From: Ascidiimonas sp046199005
Lineage (GTDB): Bacteria; Bacteroidota; Bacteroidia; Flavobacteriales; Flavobacteriaceae
NCBI GenBank assembly: GCA_046199005.1
Contig: CP176050.1
Location: forward strand, 3,224,001 to 3,288,000
Direction of reading: 5' to 3'
Length of the DNA: 64,000 bases
Made by a program: the position numbers and the translations under genes. This document shows, one piece after another, positions 9,083-16,481 of this stretch; the stretch's first letter is position 1; every line of letters starts with the position of its first letter. The notes under the pieces were generated by a model. That model ran no database searches. It was not told the DNA's origin and saw only the letters and a list, made by a program, of their open reading frames with translations.

Positions 9083-9115
9083 AAAGCCACTTTATTTAAA
9101 AGTGGCTTTTTATTT
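9083..9115 (+). terminator. htpG terminator
   Basis: A 10-bp stem (aaagccactt / aagtggcttt) with a 7-base loop is followed by a T-rich tail, 21 bases after the htpG stop codon. Confidence 0.85.
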
Positions 9116-9222
9116 TTAAATGATTTCCGAATTAGAAAAGTGAATTCGGCTACTTTTTTTTAACCTTACATTCTTTTTTAAATATAGTTTTTTATACGCC
9201 TCTATTCACAAATAATATTTTT

Positions 9223-9230
9223 TATCTTTG
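9223..9230 (+). promoter_or_regulatory. -7 promoter element of the DUF885 gene
   Basis: TATCTTTG matches TAnnTTTG exactly and lies 53 bases before the ATG at 9284. It supports that ATG over an upstream in-frame alternative start at 9239, which would lie almost on the transcription start. Confidence 0.55.
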
Positions 9231-9283
9231 AGACGCTCTTGTCTAGCCACTACCCCCTACGTAACAGCTTAAAACCACCAAAA

Positions 9284-11074
9284 ATGAAAACAAAACTCTT
9301 AGGTATTTTTATTAGTATTCTCATAATCAATGCATGTAAAGAAGAACGTCCGGAAGACGTGACAGAAGTAAAGTTGCCACCTATAGAAGATGTTTTCTTT
9401 AATTACTACCAAAGCAATCTTAGGCTCAATCCAATTCAGGCCACTTTTGCCGGTGACAATCGCTACAATGACGAGTTGCCTATTGATATTTCTCAGGAAC
9501 ATAAAAGAAAAGTTTGGGTATTGCATATGCGCTATCGTGATACCTTACTGATGTATGAAAATACAGATCTCAGCAAAGATCAGGAAATGAGTAAAGCCGT
9601 ACTTAACTGGGAAATTGAACAAGCCATTGAAGGGCACAAATTCAATACAGAATTATTACCAGTAAATCAAATGTTCTCTATTCCGTTAGTAATAGGACAG
9701 CTGGGAAGCGGTAGCGGAGCACAGCCTTTTAAAACGAGTGAGGATTACGCAAACTGGCTTTCCAGACTTGAAAAATTTGCGGTCTGGTGTGATACAGCGG
9801 TGGTCAATATGAAAAAAGGTGTTGAAACGGGTTATGTACTCCCAAAAAGTCTTATCGAAAAAATCATTCCGCAGTTGGAAGATCTCACAAAGGGTAAGAC
9901 AGAAGAAAACCTTTTCTTCACGCCTGTCACGAACATGCCGGAAGATTTGACAGAACGCGATAAAAAACAAATCATTGAAAACTATACCTCAACATTGGAA
10001 CTCAAGGTAATTCCTGCAATAGAGGCTTTAAATGAATATATAAAAACGGAGTATCGTGAAGCAGGACGAACCTCTTCTGGTATCGACATGATACCGGATG
10101 GAGAGGCATACTACAATTACTTAATAAGGTATTATACAACCACCACCATGACTGCCGATCAAATTCACGAACTTGGATTAAAAGAAGTGGAAAGAATTGC
10201 AGCTGAGATGGAAAAAATCAAAGAACAGGTAGGCTTTAAAGGTAATTTGAAGCAGTTCTTTAATGAGGTTCGTTCTAAAAAAGAACTCATGCCTTTTGAT
10301 GATCCGCAGGACGTAATAGATAACTTCCAGGCGATACATGAAAAAATGAAATCAAATTTGGAGAAAATGTTCGATTTAACTCCAAAAACAAAGTTCGAGG
10401 TAAGAAGAACCGAAGCTTTTCGTGAAGCTTCCGCCAGTGCAGAATATAATCCCGGCTCAATTGATGGATCTCGACCTGGAATTTTTTATGTTCCAATTCC
10501 CGATGTAAAGAATTATAATGTTTTTTCTGATGAGGACCTATTTTTACACGAGGCCATACCCGGACATCACTATCAGATCTCTTTGCAACAAGAGAATAAA
10601 AACCTGCCAGATTTTAGAAAAACACTCTGGTATAGTGCTTACGGGGAAGGCTGGGCATTGTATTCCGAATCATTGGGTAAAGCTTTAGGTCTTTATAACG
10701 ATCCGTATCAATATTTTGGCATGTTAAGTGCCGAAATGCACCGTGCCATAAGGCTGGTTGTAGATACAGGATTGCACGCTAAAGGCTGGACCAGAGAACA
10801 AGCTATCCAATACTCGCTTGATAATGAAGCAGAAGGCGAAGCCAGTATCATTTCTGAAATAGAACGCTACATGGCCATTCCGGGTCAGGCACTTTCTTAT
10901 AAAATTGGTCAGCTAAAGATTTTAGAATTAAGGGAAATGGCAAAAGAAAAGTTAGGTTCTAAATTTGACATCAAAACATTTCACAACAAAGTTCTCGAAT
11001 CCGGATGCATCCCGCTTGAGCTTCTGGAGGCGAAGATCAATCAATGGGTAGAAGAAGCAAAACAATCAGCTTAA
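9284..11074 (+). CDS. DUF885 family lipoprotein, putative zinc metallohydrolase
   Basis: This 596-residue protein starts with a lipoprotein signal (MKTKLLGIFISILIINA then Cys18). The mature part is a DUF885 domain with the diagnostic H-E-A-I-P-G-H-H motif near residue 422 and a downstream E-G-W-A-L-Y-S-E segment that supplies the third metal ligand in related gluzincins. The family resembles M32-like peptidases, and the role is probably hydrolysis of peptides in the periplasm or at the outer membrane; the substrate is unknown. The ATG at 9284 is chosen because the lipobox and promoter fit it. A DoxX-like gene follows after 6 bases. Confidence 0.88.
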   Translation: MKTKLLGIFISILIINACKEERPEDVTEVKLPPIEDVFFNYYQSNLRLNPIQATFAGDNRYNDELPIDISQEHKRKVWVLHMRYRDTLLMYENTDLSKDQEMSKAVLNWEIEQAIEGHKFNTELLPVNQMFSIPLVIGQLGSGSGAQPFKTSEDYANWLSRLEKFAVWCDTAVVNMKKGVETGYVLPKSLIEKIIPQLEDLTKGKTEENLFFTPVTNMPEDLTERDKKQIIENYTSTLELKVIPAIEALNEYIKTEYREAGRTSSGIDMIPDGEAYYNYLIRYYTTTTMTADQIHELGLKEVERIAAEMEKIKEQVGFKGNLKQFFNEVRSKKELMPFDDPQDVIDNFQAIHEKMKSNLEKMFDLTPKTKFEVRRTEAFREASASAEYNPGSIDGSRPGIFYVPIPDVKNYNVFSDEDLFLHEAIPGHHYQISLQQENKNLPDFRKTLWYSAYGEGWALYSESLGKALGLYNDPYQYFGMLSAEMHRAIRLVVDTGLHAKGWTREQAIQYSLDNEAEGEASIISEIERYMAIPGQALSYKIGQLKILELREMAKEKLGSKFDIKTFHNKVLESGCIPLELLEAKINQWVEEAKQSA

Positions 11075-11080
11075 TTCAAC

Positions 11081-11434
11081 ATGACGCAACCCTGGCACCT
11101 AATTACACTGGCCCTTATTTTCTTGGTTGCCGGAATTTTTCATTTTCTGAGGCCAAAAGCATTCATGAGAGTAATGCCTCGATATTTACCAGCACATAAG
11201 TTGCTGGTATATATAAGTGGAGGCCTGGAGATCCTCGCAGGTATCGGACTGCTGTTTGAACTTACCCAAAGGCTGGCTGCACTATTGATAATAGGAATGC
11301 TTATAGCCTTTTTGCCGGTTCATATTTATATGATCGCAAATAAAAAAGCAGGATTAAACTTGCCTCGCTGGGTCTTGTATGTTCGTCTCGTATTACAGTG
11401 GTTTCTGATCTTCTGGGCGTATCAATATTTTTAA
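11081..11434 (+). CDS. DoxX-like four-helix membrane protein
   Basis: This 117-residue protein has four hydrophobic helices and the family layout G-I-x-H-F near the first helix (G-I-F-H-F-L-R-P) and G-G-L-E-I-L-A-G-I-G in the second. DoxX-like proteins are small inner-membrane proteins; some are tied to quinone or redox chemistry, but the role of this subfamily is unknown. It lies 6 bases after the DUF885 gene and 12 bases before the AlkB-like gene, so the three probably form one transcript. Confidence 0.8.
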   Translation: MTQPWHLITLALIFLVAGIFHFLRPKAFMRVMPRYLPAHKLLVYISGGLEILAGIGLLFELTQRLAALLIIGMLIAFLPVHIYMIANKKAGLNLPRWVLYVRLVLQWFLIFWAYQYF

Positions 11435-11446
11435 TTTTAAGTACAG

Positions 11447-12031
11447 ATGAAGTTGTTGCCTGCCACATTACCAGATGCTGAGATAGCATACTTTGAAAAC
11501 TTCTTTAATAAGGATGAATCAGATCTTTACTTGAAAAATCTTTTGAAAGATACGCCCTGGCGTGAAGATTCGATCAAGCTATTCGGAAAAACTTATCCGC
11601 AACCCAGACTCACTTGTTTGTACGCTTCAAATACACTTCCCTACTCCTATTCAAATATTACTATGCACCCTCTCCCCTTTACTGAAGATCTTCTACGCAT
11701 AAAAAAAGACGTCGAACAACAATGTGAAGTAACGTTTACTACTTGCTTACTTAACCTTTATCGCAACGGAGCGGATAGCAACGGCTGGCATGCAGATAAT
11801 GAGAAAGAATTGGGGAAGAATCCAACGATCGCTTCTGTAAGTTTTGGAGCATCCAGATGGTTTCATCTAAAACATCGAACCCAAAAAGAAGAACGCTACA
11901 AAATTGAATTGACACATGGCAGCCTGCTTATAATGAGTGGTGCTACACAGCATTTCTGGTTGCATCAAATCCCTAAAACTAAAAAAATAGTTTCTCCACG
12001 GATCAATCTGACCTTCCGGGTTCTAAAATGA
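11447..12031 (+). CDS. AlkB-like 2-oxoglutarate/Fe(II) dioxygenase
   Basis: This 194-residue protein contains the complete iron and co-substrate set of the AlkB family: His115 and Asp117 in W-H-A-D, His173 in W-L-H-Q-I-P, and the arginines Arg185 and Arg191 in R-I-N-L-T-F-R. The Y-S-Y-S-N segment before the jelly roll and the R-x-N-L-T-F-R ending resemble the ABH2/ABH3 group. These enzymes remove methyl or etheno damage from DNA or RNA bases by oxidation in the cytoplasm. It is the third gene of the DUF885-DoxX-AlkB run and is followed by a hairpin. Substrate range (DNA or RNA) is not visible. Confidence 0.88.
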   Translation: MKLLPATLPDAEIAYFENFFNKDESDLYLKNLLKDTPWREDSIKLFGKTYPQPRLTCLYASNTLPYSYSNITMHPLPFTEDLLRIKKDVEQQCEVTFTTCLLNLYRNGADSNGWHADNEKELGKNPTIASVSFGASRWFHLKHRTQKEERYKIELTHGSLLIMSGATQHFWLHQIPKTKKIVSPRINLTFRVLK

Positions 12032-12061
12032 AAACACCTTCTGTTAGTGCAGAAGGTGTTT
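12032..12061. terminator. Hairpin between the convergent AlkB-like and DoxX genes
   Basis: A 12-bp perfect inverted repeat (aaacaccttctg / cagaaggtgttt) with a 6-base loop starts right after the AlkB-like stop codon. The downstream T run is short on both strands, so termination may be partial. Confidence 0.6.
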
Positions 12062-12086
12062 CACATTAATTAACCAAAAACTCAAA

Positions 12087-12497
12087 TTATGAAAAAAAAC
12101 TATGAAATCTTTTATCTAAAGACCAGACATTGTAATGAATCTTTATCATTAGAAAAAAAAGTATTGTTGACAGAACTACATACAAGAACGCCGAATCCAT
12201 TTCATTAACAATCATCAAGAAAACAGCAATTCCAATGAACGTGTAATGCGAAGTTTTTAAAATCGCCTTTGTTAAAAACCCAGCAAGTAAGAGTACTCCA
12301 AAAAGGATCTCAATAAATGGGATTGAGATTAATAAATATGACAACCAATCCGGTGTAAAAAATTCAATTTTATGTAGGTTTTCGATAACATATGTTTTAA
12401 AACCATCCAATGTTAAAACATTTTTTAATCCATGAATGATCAGAATCAAACTCACCAAAACTCTTACTACTAAATATCCTATTTCCTTGCTATTCAT
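12087..12497 (-). CDS. DoxX family membrane protein
   Basis: This 136-residue protein has four transmembrane helices and the DoxX signature: R-V-L-V-S-L-I-L-I-I-H-G-L-K-N in the first helix and a conserved acidic residue in I-P-F-I-E-I-L-F-G-V-L-L-L-A-G-F in the second. Its function is unknown. It differs clearly from the other DoxX-like protein at 11.1 kb. The gene is monocistronic and convergent with the AlkB-like gene. Confidence 0.82.
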   Translation of the reverse strand: MNSKEIGYLVVRVLVSLILIIHGLKNVLTLDGFKTYVIENLHKIEFFTPDWLSYLLISIPFIEILFGVLLLAGFLTKAILKTSHYTFIGIAVFLMIVNEMDSAFLYVVLSTILFFLMIKIHYNVWSLDKRFHSFFS

Positions 12498-12725
12498 CCA
12501 TTTATAATAACGGACTGCAAAGATACTATGCTTGCATAATAAATTTTGTTAAATCGAAAGCGAATTTCTTCCGTTCATCGATAATGAGAAAAAGTGTAGC
12601 ATTTATCAAAAAATCAAGAAAACTTGCCTGAATGCTTATTAAATTTTCATATTATCTGTAAAAATTTGAAAAATTGATTATCAATTTATCAGTTCCTCCC
12701 TTAGAAAAGATTGCATTTAATCTAT

Positions 12726-12733
12726 TATCTTTG
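12726..12733 (+). promoter_or_regulatory. -7 promoter element of the TIGR03643 gene
   Basis: TATCTTTG matches TAnnTTTG exactly and ends only 12 bases before the ATG at 12746. The mRNA leader would be about 5-8 bases long, and the element excludes a start codon further upstream at 12674. Confidence 0.5.
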
Positions 12734-12745
12734 TTAAAAAATTGC

Positions 12746-13030
12746 ATGAATACCTCTAAAGAATGGACTGAAAGAGAGTTGGACCGCATCATTGAAATGG
12801 CATGGGAAGACAGAACTCCTTTCGAAGCGATTACTTTTCAGTTTGGAATTTCAGAACAGGAGACCATCGAAATCATGCGAAGGGAAATGAAACCTTCCAG
12901 TTTCAGAATGTGGAGAAAACGTGTTCAGGGACGAGCAACCAAGCATCGAAAGCTAAGAAACTCTGATATAGACCGATTTAAATGTAGCAGACAGAAAGCG
13001 GTAAGCCAAAATAAAATTTCTAAACGATAA
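12746..13030 (+). CDS. TIGR03643 family protein
   Basis: This 94-residue protein matches the small TIGR03643 family. The core E-L-D-R-I-I-E-M-A-W-E-D-R-T-P-F-E-A-I and the later M-K-P-S-S-F-R-M-W-R-K-R-V carry its most conserved residues, and the C-terminus is highly basic. The pattern of a short helical pair plus basic tail suggests nucleic-acid binding, but no function is known. The ATG at 12746 is chosen because family members begin near here and the -7 element lies just upstream. It is convergent with the S1/P1 nuclease gene, 8 bases away. Confidence 0.85.
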   Translation: MNTSKEWTERELDRIIEMAWEDRTPFEAITFQFGISEQETIEIMRREMKPSSFRMWRKRVQGRATKHRKLRNSDIDRFKCSRQKAVSQNKISKR

Positions 13031-13038
13031 ACAAGTCG

Positions 13039-13806
13039 CTAAAATATCTCATTAAGGATCTTTGCAAGTCGTAAACCTCCCTTTTGAAGTTGGTCTCGAA
13101 CGGTGCCAAAGTAATCATACATATATCTATAGCCCAGTTTCTCGCCCTTATTTGCAGAAGAATATACTTTCTCTGCCAAATCCTGAGATTCATAAACCCA
13201 ATCCAGTAAAGTTCCTGACTGAATTTTTTTACGTTCTCTTCGCTTGATCGCAGGAAGATTGTCAGCCAACTCTTCGTAACTCATACCATATTCCTCAATC
13301 ATATTGGTATCCCAAACACGATGAAGGTTACTGCCATTTCCAAACCATTGCACCTGTATGTCATTACCTCCCTTGTCTTCAGCTCTCCCCACGTGCAGCG
13401 GTTGGTGAAGATCTCCTACGAAATGCACCAGCAACTTTAAATAAAAAGACTTGTCTTCATCACTGGTGGTATCACTTTTTAGCATTAGGATACATCGTTC
13501 AATCCCAATAATAAGATCTCCATACTCACTAGGAGTAACTTCATCATATTTTTTATCAAAAGGAAAATTTACATAATGCCAGGGACTAAATGCCTTATAT
13601 CGGCGATCACTTTTTATTTCATCGGCAAAAGTAGATACAAAAGCCAGGCTCTGTCCATCCAGTATCTTATTGATTTTTCTTTTTGTGCTGGCAGAGAGAT
13701 ATTCGGTTGCTACTTCACCCACCACACGATGACCAGTCTTTCCCCAAAATGCATTACCACTGCTTAACTGTACTGAAAAGAATAAAAGTAAAGCCCAGAT
13801 TTTCAT
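13039..13806 (-). CDS. S1/P1-type zinc nuclease
   Basis: This 255-residue secreted protein has a signal peptide of about 20 residues followed by W-G-K-T-G-H (Trp21, His26), the zinc-binding N-terminus of P1 nuclease. The other metal ligands are also present: an Asp in F-A-D-E-I, His in S-P-W-H-Y-V-N-F, H-x3-D-x-H-x-P-L-H in the middle, and H-R-V-W-D. The family cleaves single-stranded DNA and RNA to 5' nucleotides and can act as a 3'-nucleotidase. In marine flavobacteria such enzymes serve phosphate or nucleotide scavenging in the periplasm or outside the cell (inference). Confidence 0.92.
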   Translation of the reverse strand: MKIWALLLFFSVQLSSGNAFWGKTGHRVVGEVATEYLSASTKRKINKILDGQSLAFVSTFADEIKSDRRYKAFSPWHYVNFPFDKKYDEVTPSEYGDLIIGIERCILMLKSDTTSDEDKSFYLKLLVHFVGDLHQPLHVGRAEDKGGNDIQVQWFGNGSNLHRVWDTNMIEEYGMSYEELADNLPAIKRRERKKIQSGTLLDWVYESQDLAEKVYSSANKGEKLGYRYMYDYFGTVRDQLQKGGLRLAKILNEIF

Positions 13807-13819
13807 AAAAATGTTTTTT

Positions 13820-13827
13820 CAAAAATA
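13820..13827 (-). promoter_or_regulatory. -7 promoter element of the S1/P1 nuclease gene
   Basis: The minus strand reads TATTTTTG, an exact TAnnTTTG match, 13 bases before the ATG. The leader would be only about 8 bases. Confidence 0.5.
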
Positions 13828-13925
13828 AGATAACCTGATGACCTAGGAATATAAATATTAGGAAAAATTAAAAATTATTTTATATCTTTATGATATCAAT
13901 TTAATATCAATTTAAACTTTTGATC

Positions 13926-14786
13926 ATGGAAGACGAAAAAATTATCATACCCTCTAATGGCTATCTAATGCTTTTTTTATTTATCCTCCTATTTTTCGGA
14001 AGCGTAATAGGCCTCATTCTTATCAAACAGGTCTTTTTATTAGTTCTGTTAGTTTTGAGTATCATTCTATTACCAGGATTTATTTTAGTAAACCCAAATG
14101 GTTCACGAGTGTTATTATTATTTGGAAAATACATGGGGACAGTAAAGAAAAACGGACTCTATTGGGTAAATCCTTTATACGTCAAAAAAAAGATCTCCTT
14201 ACGCGCCAGTAATTTTGACAGTGAGCGTTTAAAAGTAAATGACAAAATTGGGAATCCTATAATGATTAGTACCATTCTTGTTTGGAGAGTAAGAAATACG
14301 TACAAAGCGGCTTTTGAAGTAGATAATTATGAGAATTTTGTTAGAGTGCAGACAGATGCTGCGGTGCGAAAGTTAGCCAGCATGTATCCATATGATAATT
14401 TTGCCGATGAAGGACATCAGGAAGATATAACATTAAGATCTGATATGAATGAAGTGAGTGAAGCTTTAGAAAAAGAAGTCCAGGAAAGATTGGCTATGGC
14501 TGGAATTGAAGTATTGGAAGCCAGAATTGGATATCTTGCTTATGCACAGGAAATCGCAAATGCAATGCTTAAACGCCAGCAGGCTACGGCTATTGTTGCT
14601 GCAAGACATAAGATTGTAGAAGGAGCAGTGAGCATGGTAGAAATGGCTCTTGAAGAATTGAGTAAAAAAGAGATGATCACACTAGACGAAGAACGCAAAG
14701 CTGCAATGGTTAGCAATTTAATGGTTATACTATGTGGTGATAAAGATGCAAGTCCTGTGGTGAATACCGGCACCTTAAGTCACTAA
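13926..14786 (+). CDS. SPFH (band 7/stomatin) domain membrane protein
   Basis: This 286-residue protein has two N-terminal hydrophobic helices (about residues 14-58) followed by an SPFH domain (V-L-L-L-F-G-K-Y, later L-R-A-S-N-F-D-S-E and V-D-N-Y-E-N-F-V-R-V-Q-T-D-A-A-V-R). It ends in a helical part rich in charged residues. SPFH proteins assemble into large membrane-bound cages or microdomains that organise proteases or lipid domains. No NfeD or protease partner gene adjoins it. The ATG at 13926 is preferred to a TTG two codons earlier. It heads a run with a membrane protein, a hydrolase and an Arc-type protein. Confidence 0.85.
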   Translation: MEDEKIIIPSNGYLMLFLFILLFFGSVIGLILIKQVFLLVLLVLSIILLPGFILVNPNGSRVLLLFGKYMGTVKKNGLYWVNPLYVKKKISLRASNFDSERLKVNDKIGNPIMISTILVWRVRNTYKAAFEVDNYENFVRVQTDAAVRKLASMYPYDNFADEGHQEDITLRSDMNEVSEALEKEVQERLAMAGIEVLEARIGYLAYAQEIANAMLKRQQATAIVAARHKIVEGAVSMVEMALEELSKKEMITLDEERKAAMVSNLMVILCGDKDASPVVNTGTLSH

Positions 14787-14816
14787 TTTTTAATTTAGCA
14801 AATAAAGTTCAGTCTG

Positions 14817-15326
14817 ATGAAGGTTTTCGTAGAAATACAAAGAATGCCTAAGTGGATTTACTTCATTATGGGCCTGGGATTGGTGATGCCTGTTGCTTTG
14901 CTCTTATGGACTTTTTCTCGCTCAGCGTCAGAAGCTGAAAAAAATGAAACACTAATTGCCTTGGTAATCGTAATTTGTACAGAGGCTCTTGCTTTTTGGT
15001 TCATAAGCGCTATGAAACAGTACGTGCGCATAGATAAAGAAGGCGTACATTATAAATACCCTCCTTTTAAAACAAAAGAAGTACTTATCCCCATGAACCA
15101 TATAGACAGTTATAAGATTCAGGATTATAATGTTCCTAATTACGGTTATAAAGTAGGTAAATGGAATATATTGAACCACACCCCTTCCATAACTACGATG
15201 GGGCTTGAAAAAGTAATACGCATAAACTACCATGAAGGAAAAACTATTCTAATTGGTACAAAACGTCCTGAAGAGATCATGAGAATCCTTCATAATTTTA
15301 AATCTAAAAACGATGACATATTTTAG
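14817..15326 (+). CDS. Uncharacterised two-helix membrane protein
   Basis: I do not recognise a named family in this 169-residue protein. It has two transmembrane helices near residues 14-33 and 42-62, then about 100 soluble residues with alternating beta strands (Y-V-R-I-D-K-E-G-V-H-Y-K-Y-P-P and L-I-G-T-K-R-P-E-E-I). That arrangement resembles bacterial PH-like domains anchored to the membrane. It begins 30 bases after the SPFH gene and overlaps the hydrolase gene by 14 bases, so the three are probably co-translated and may act together at the membrane. Confidence 0.7.
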   Translation: MKVFVEIQRMPKWIYFIMGLGLVMPVALLLWTFSRSASEAEKNETLIALVIVICTEALAFWFISAMKQYVRIDKEGVHYKYPPFKTKEVLIPMNHIDSYKIQDYNVPNYGYKVGKWNILNHTPSITTMGLEKVIRINYHEGKTILIGTKRPEEIMRILHNFKSKNDDIF

Positions 15327-16248
15327 AATGTTGATAATTTTTTTATCAGGCATTGTTTCTATGAATGCTCAAGAGTTAATCGAAGAAACAATTGAACTAC
15401 AAAACGGAAAAATAGAAATACCGGGTATACTCTCCTATACCGATTCCGAAAAACCGTTACCACTTACTATTTTTATTCATGGTTCTGGAAACATTGACCG
15501 AAACGGGAACCAGGCAGGATTAAATATTGGTGCAAATTATATTAAAGTCCTTGCAGATAGTTTAAATTCTAAGGGAATAGCTTTTTTTAGATATGACAAA
15601 AGAACTGCTAATCCTGCTAATAGAAAGCTGATTGATCACACCATTTCCTACGAAGACATTGTAGAAGATGCCCGTATTGTTATGAAGCACTTTGCGGGCG
15701 ATGACAGATTTAGTTCGATAACTGTTATTGGGCATAGCCAGGGTGCTTTAACCTCCTTATTGGCAATGAACGAAGCAATATCGAAGTATATTTCATTAGC
15801 AGGAGCCTCAAAAACGCTGGAAGAAACTGTCATTGCACAAATCAACCTTCAGAGTAAAGAGTTGGGTGCCATTGCAAAACAGCATTTTGAAGAGCTTCGG
15901 AAGACAGATACTATACAGGAAGTAAATTTTATGTTGCAAAGTATTTTTAATCCTGTCAATCACACTTTTGTAAAAAGTTACAATGCATATCTGCCGACCG
16001 AGGAAATTGCTAAAATTAAACTTCCTACGCTTATCATAAATGGCGCTTCTGATCTTCAGATAACTCCCGAAGATGCTAACGCATTAAAAGCATCAAATCC
16101 GAATGCAGAACTAATCATAATACCAGAGATGAATCACGTGCTAAAAACGGTTAAAGATCTTCAGGAAAATCAGGCTTCATACAGAGATGCCTCATTTCCG
16201 TTATCCTCAGAATTGGTCGCGGTGCTTACAGAATTCATTAAAAAGTAA
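15313..16248 (+). CDS. Alpha/beta hydrolase, probably secreted
   Basis: This 311-residue protein has a short signal peptide and an alpha/beta hydrolase domain. The nucleophile elbow is G-H-S-Q-G, the acid is probably Asp in N-G-A-S-D-L-Q-I, and the base His is in E-M-N-H-V-L-K. F-I-H-G-S-G-N supplies the oxyanion region. The substrate (ester, peptide or lipid) is unknown. Two starts are possible: ATG 15313, which overlaps the previous gene and gives a better basic n-region, or ATG 15328. I chose the first. The Arc-type gene starts 4 bases after its stop. Confidence 0.85.
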   Translation: MTYFRMLIIFLSGIVSMNAQELIEETIELQNGKIEIPGILSYTDSEKPLPLTIFIHGSGNIDRNGNQAGLNIGANYIKVLADSLNSKGIAFFRYDKRTANPANRKLIDHTISYEDIVEDARIVMKHFAGDDRFSSITVIGHSQGALTSLLAMNEAISKYISLAGASKTLEETVIAQINLQSKELGAIAKQHFEELRKTDTIQEVNFMLQSIFNPVNHTFVKSYNAYLPTEEIAKIKLPTLIINGASDLQITPEDANALKASNPNAELIIIPEMNHVLKTVKDLQENQASYRDASFPLSSELVAVLTEFIKK

Positions 16249-16252
16249 TGCT

Positions 16253-16426
16253 ATGGCAAAAAAGAAAGCCTTTGCCCTGCGAATAAATGAAGAAATGCTC
16301 AAAGCTATAGAGAAGTGGGCAGCTGATGAGTTTCGCAGTACAAATGGCCAAATTGAATGGATGTTGATGCAGAGCCTGAAAGAAGCAAAACGTGCTCCCA
16401 AAAAACCGGAAGATAAAAAGTCTTGA
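16253..16426 (+). CDS. Arc-type ribbon-helix-helix DNA-binding protein
   Basis: This 57-residue protein is an Arc/MetJ-like ribbon-helix-helix domain: a strand K-K-A-F-A-L-R-I-N, a helix E-E-M-L-K-A-I-E-K-W-A-A-D-E and a second helix in S-T-N-G-Q-I-E-W-M-L-M. Such proteins bind operators as dimers and often serve as antitoxins, but no toxin gene is adjacent. The start at 16253, 4 bases after the hydrolase stop, places it firmly in the SPFH cluster. It could autoregulate that cluster; this is inference. Confidence 0.85.
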   Translation: MAKKKAFALRINEEMLKAIEKWAADEFRSTNGQIEWMLMQSLKEAKRAPKKPEDKKS

Positions 16427-16453
16427 TCCTCATTTAATTTTTGAAGAATAGTG

Positions 16454-16461
16454 TATTTTTG
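16454..16461 (+). promoter_or_regulatory. -7 promoter element of the DUF5916 gene
   Basis: TATTTTTG matches TAnnTTTG exactly and ends 20 bases before the DUF5916 start codon. It separates this gene from the SPFH cluster. Confidence 0.5.
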
Positions 16462-16481
16462 AAAGACTAACCCTCATTCCA

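Noticed and set aside
12089..12208. A 39-codon plus-strand ORF beginning with a lysine-rich start
   Set aside because: It is antisense to the end of the DoxX gene and has no coding support; its lysine start mirrors the phenylalanine and serine codons of that gene.
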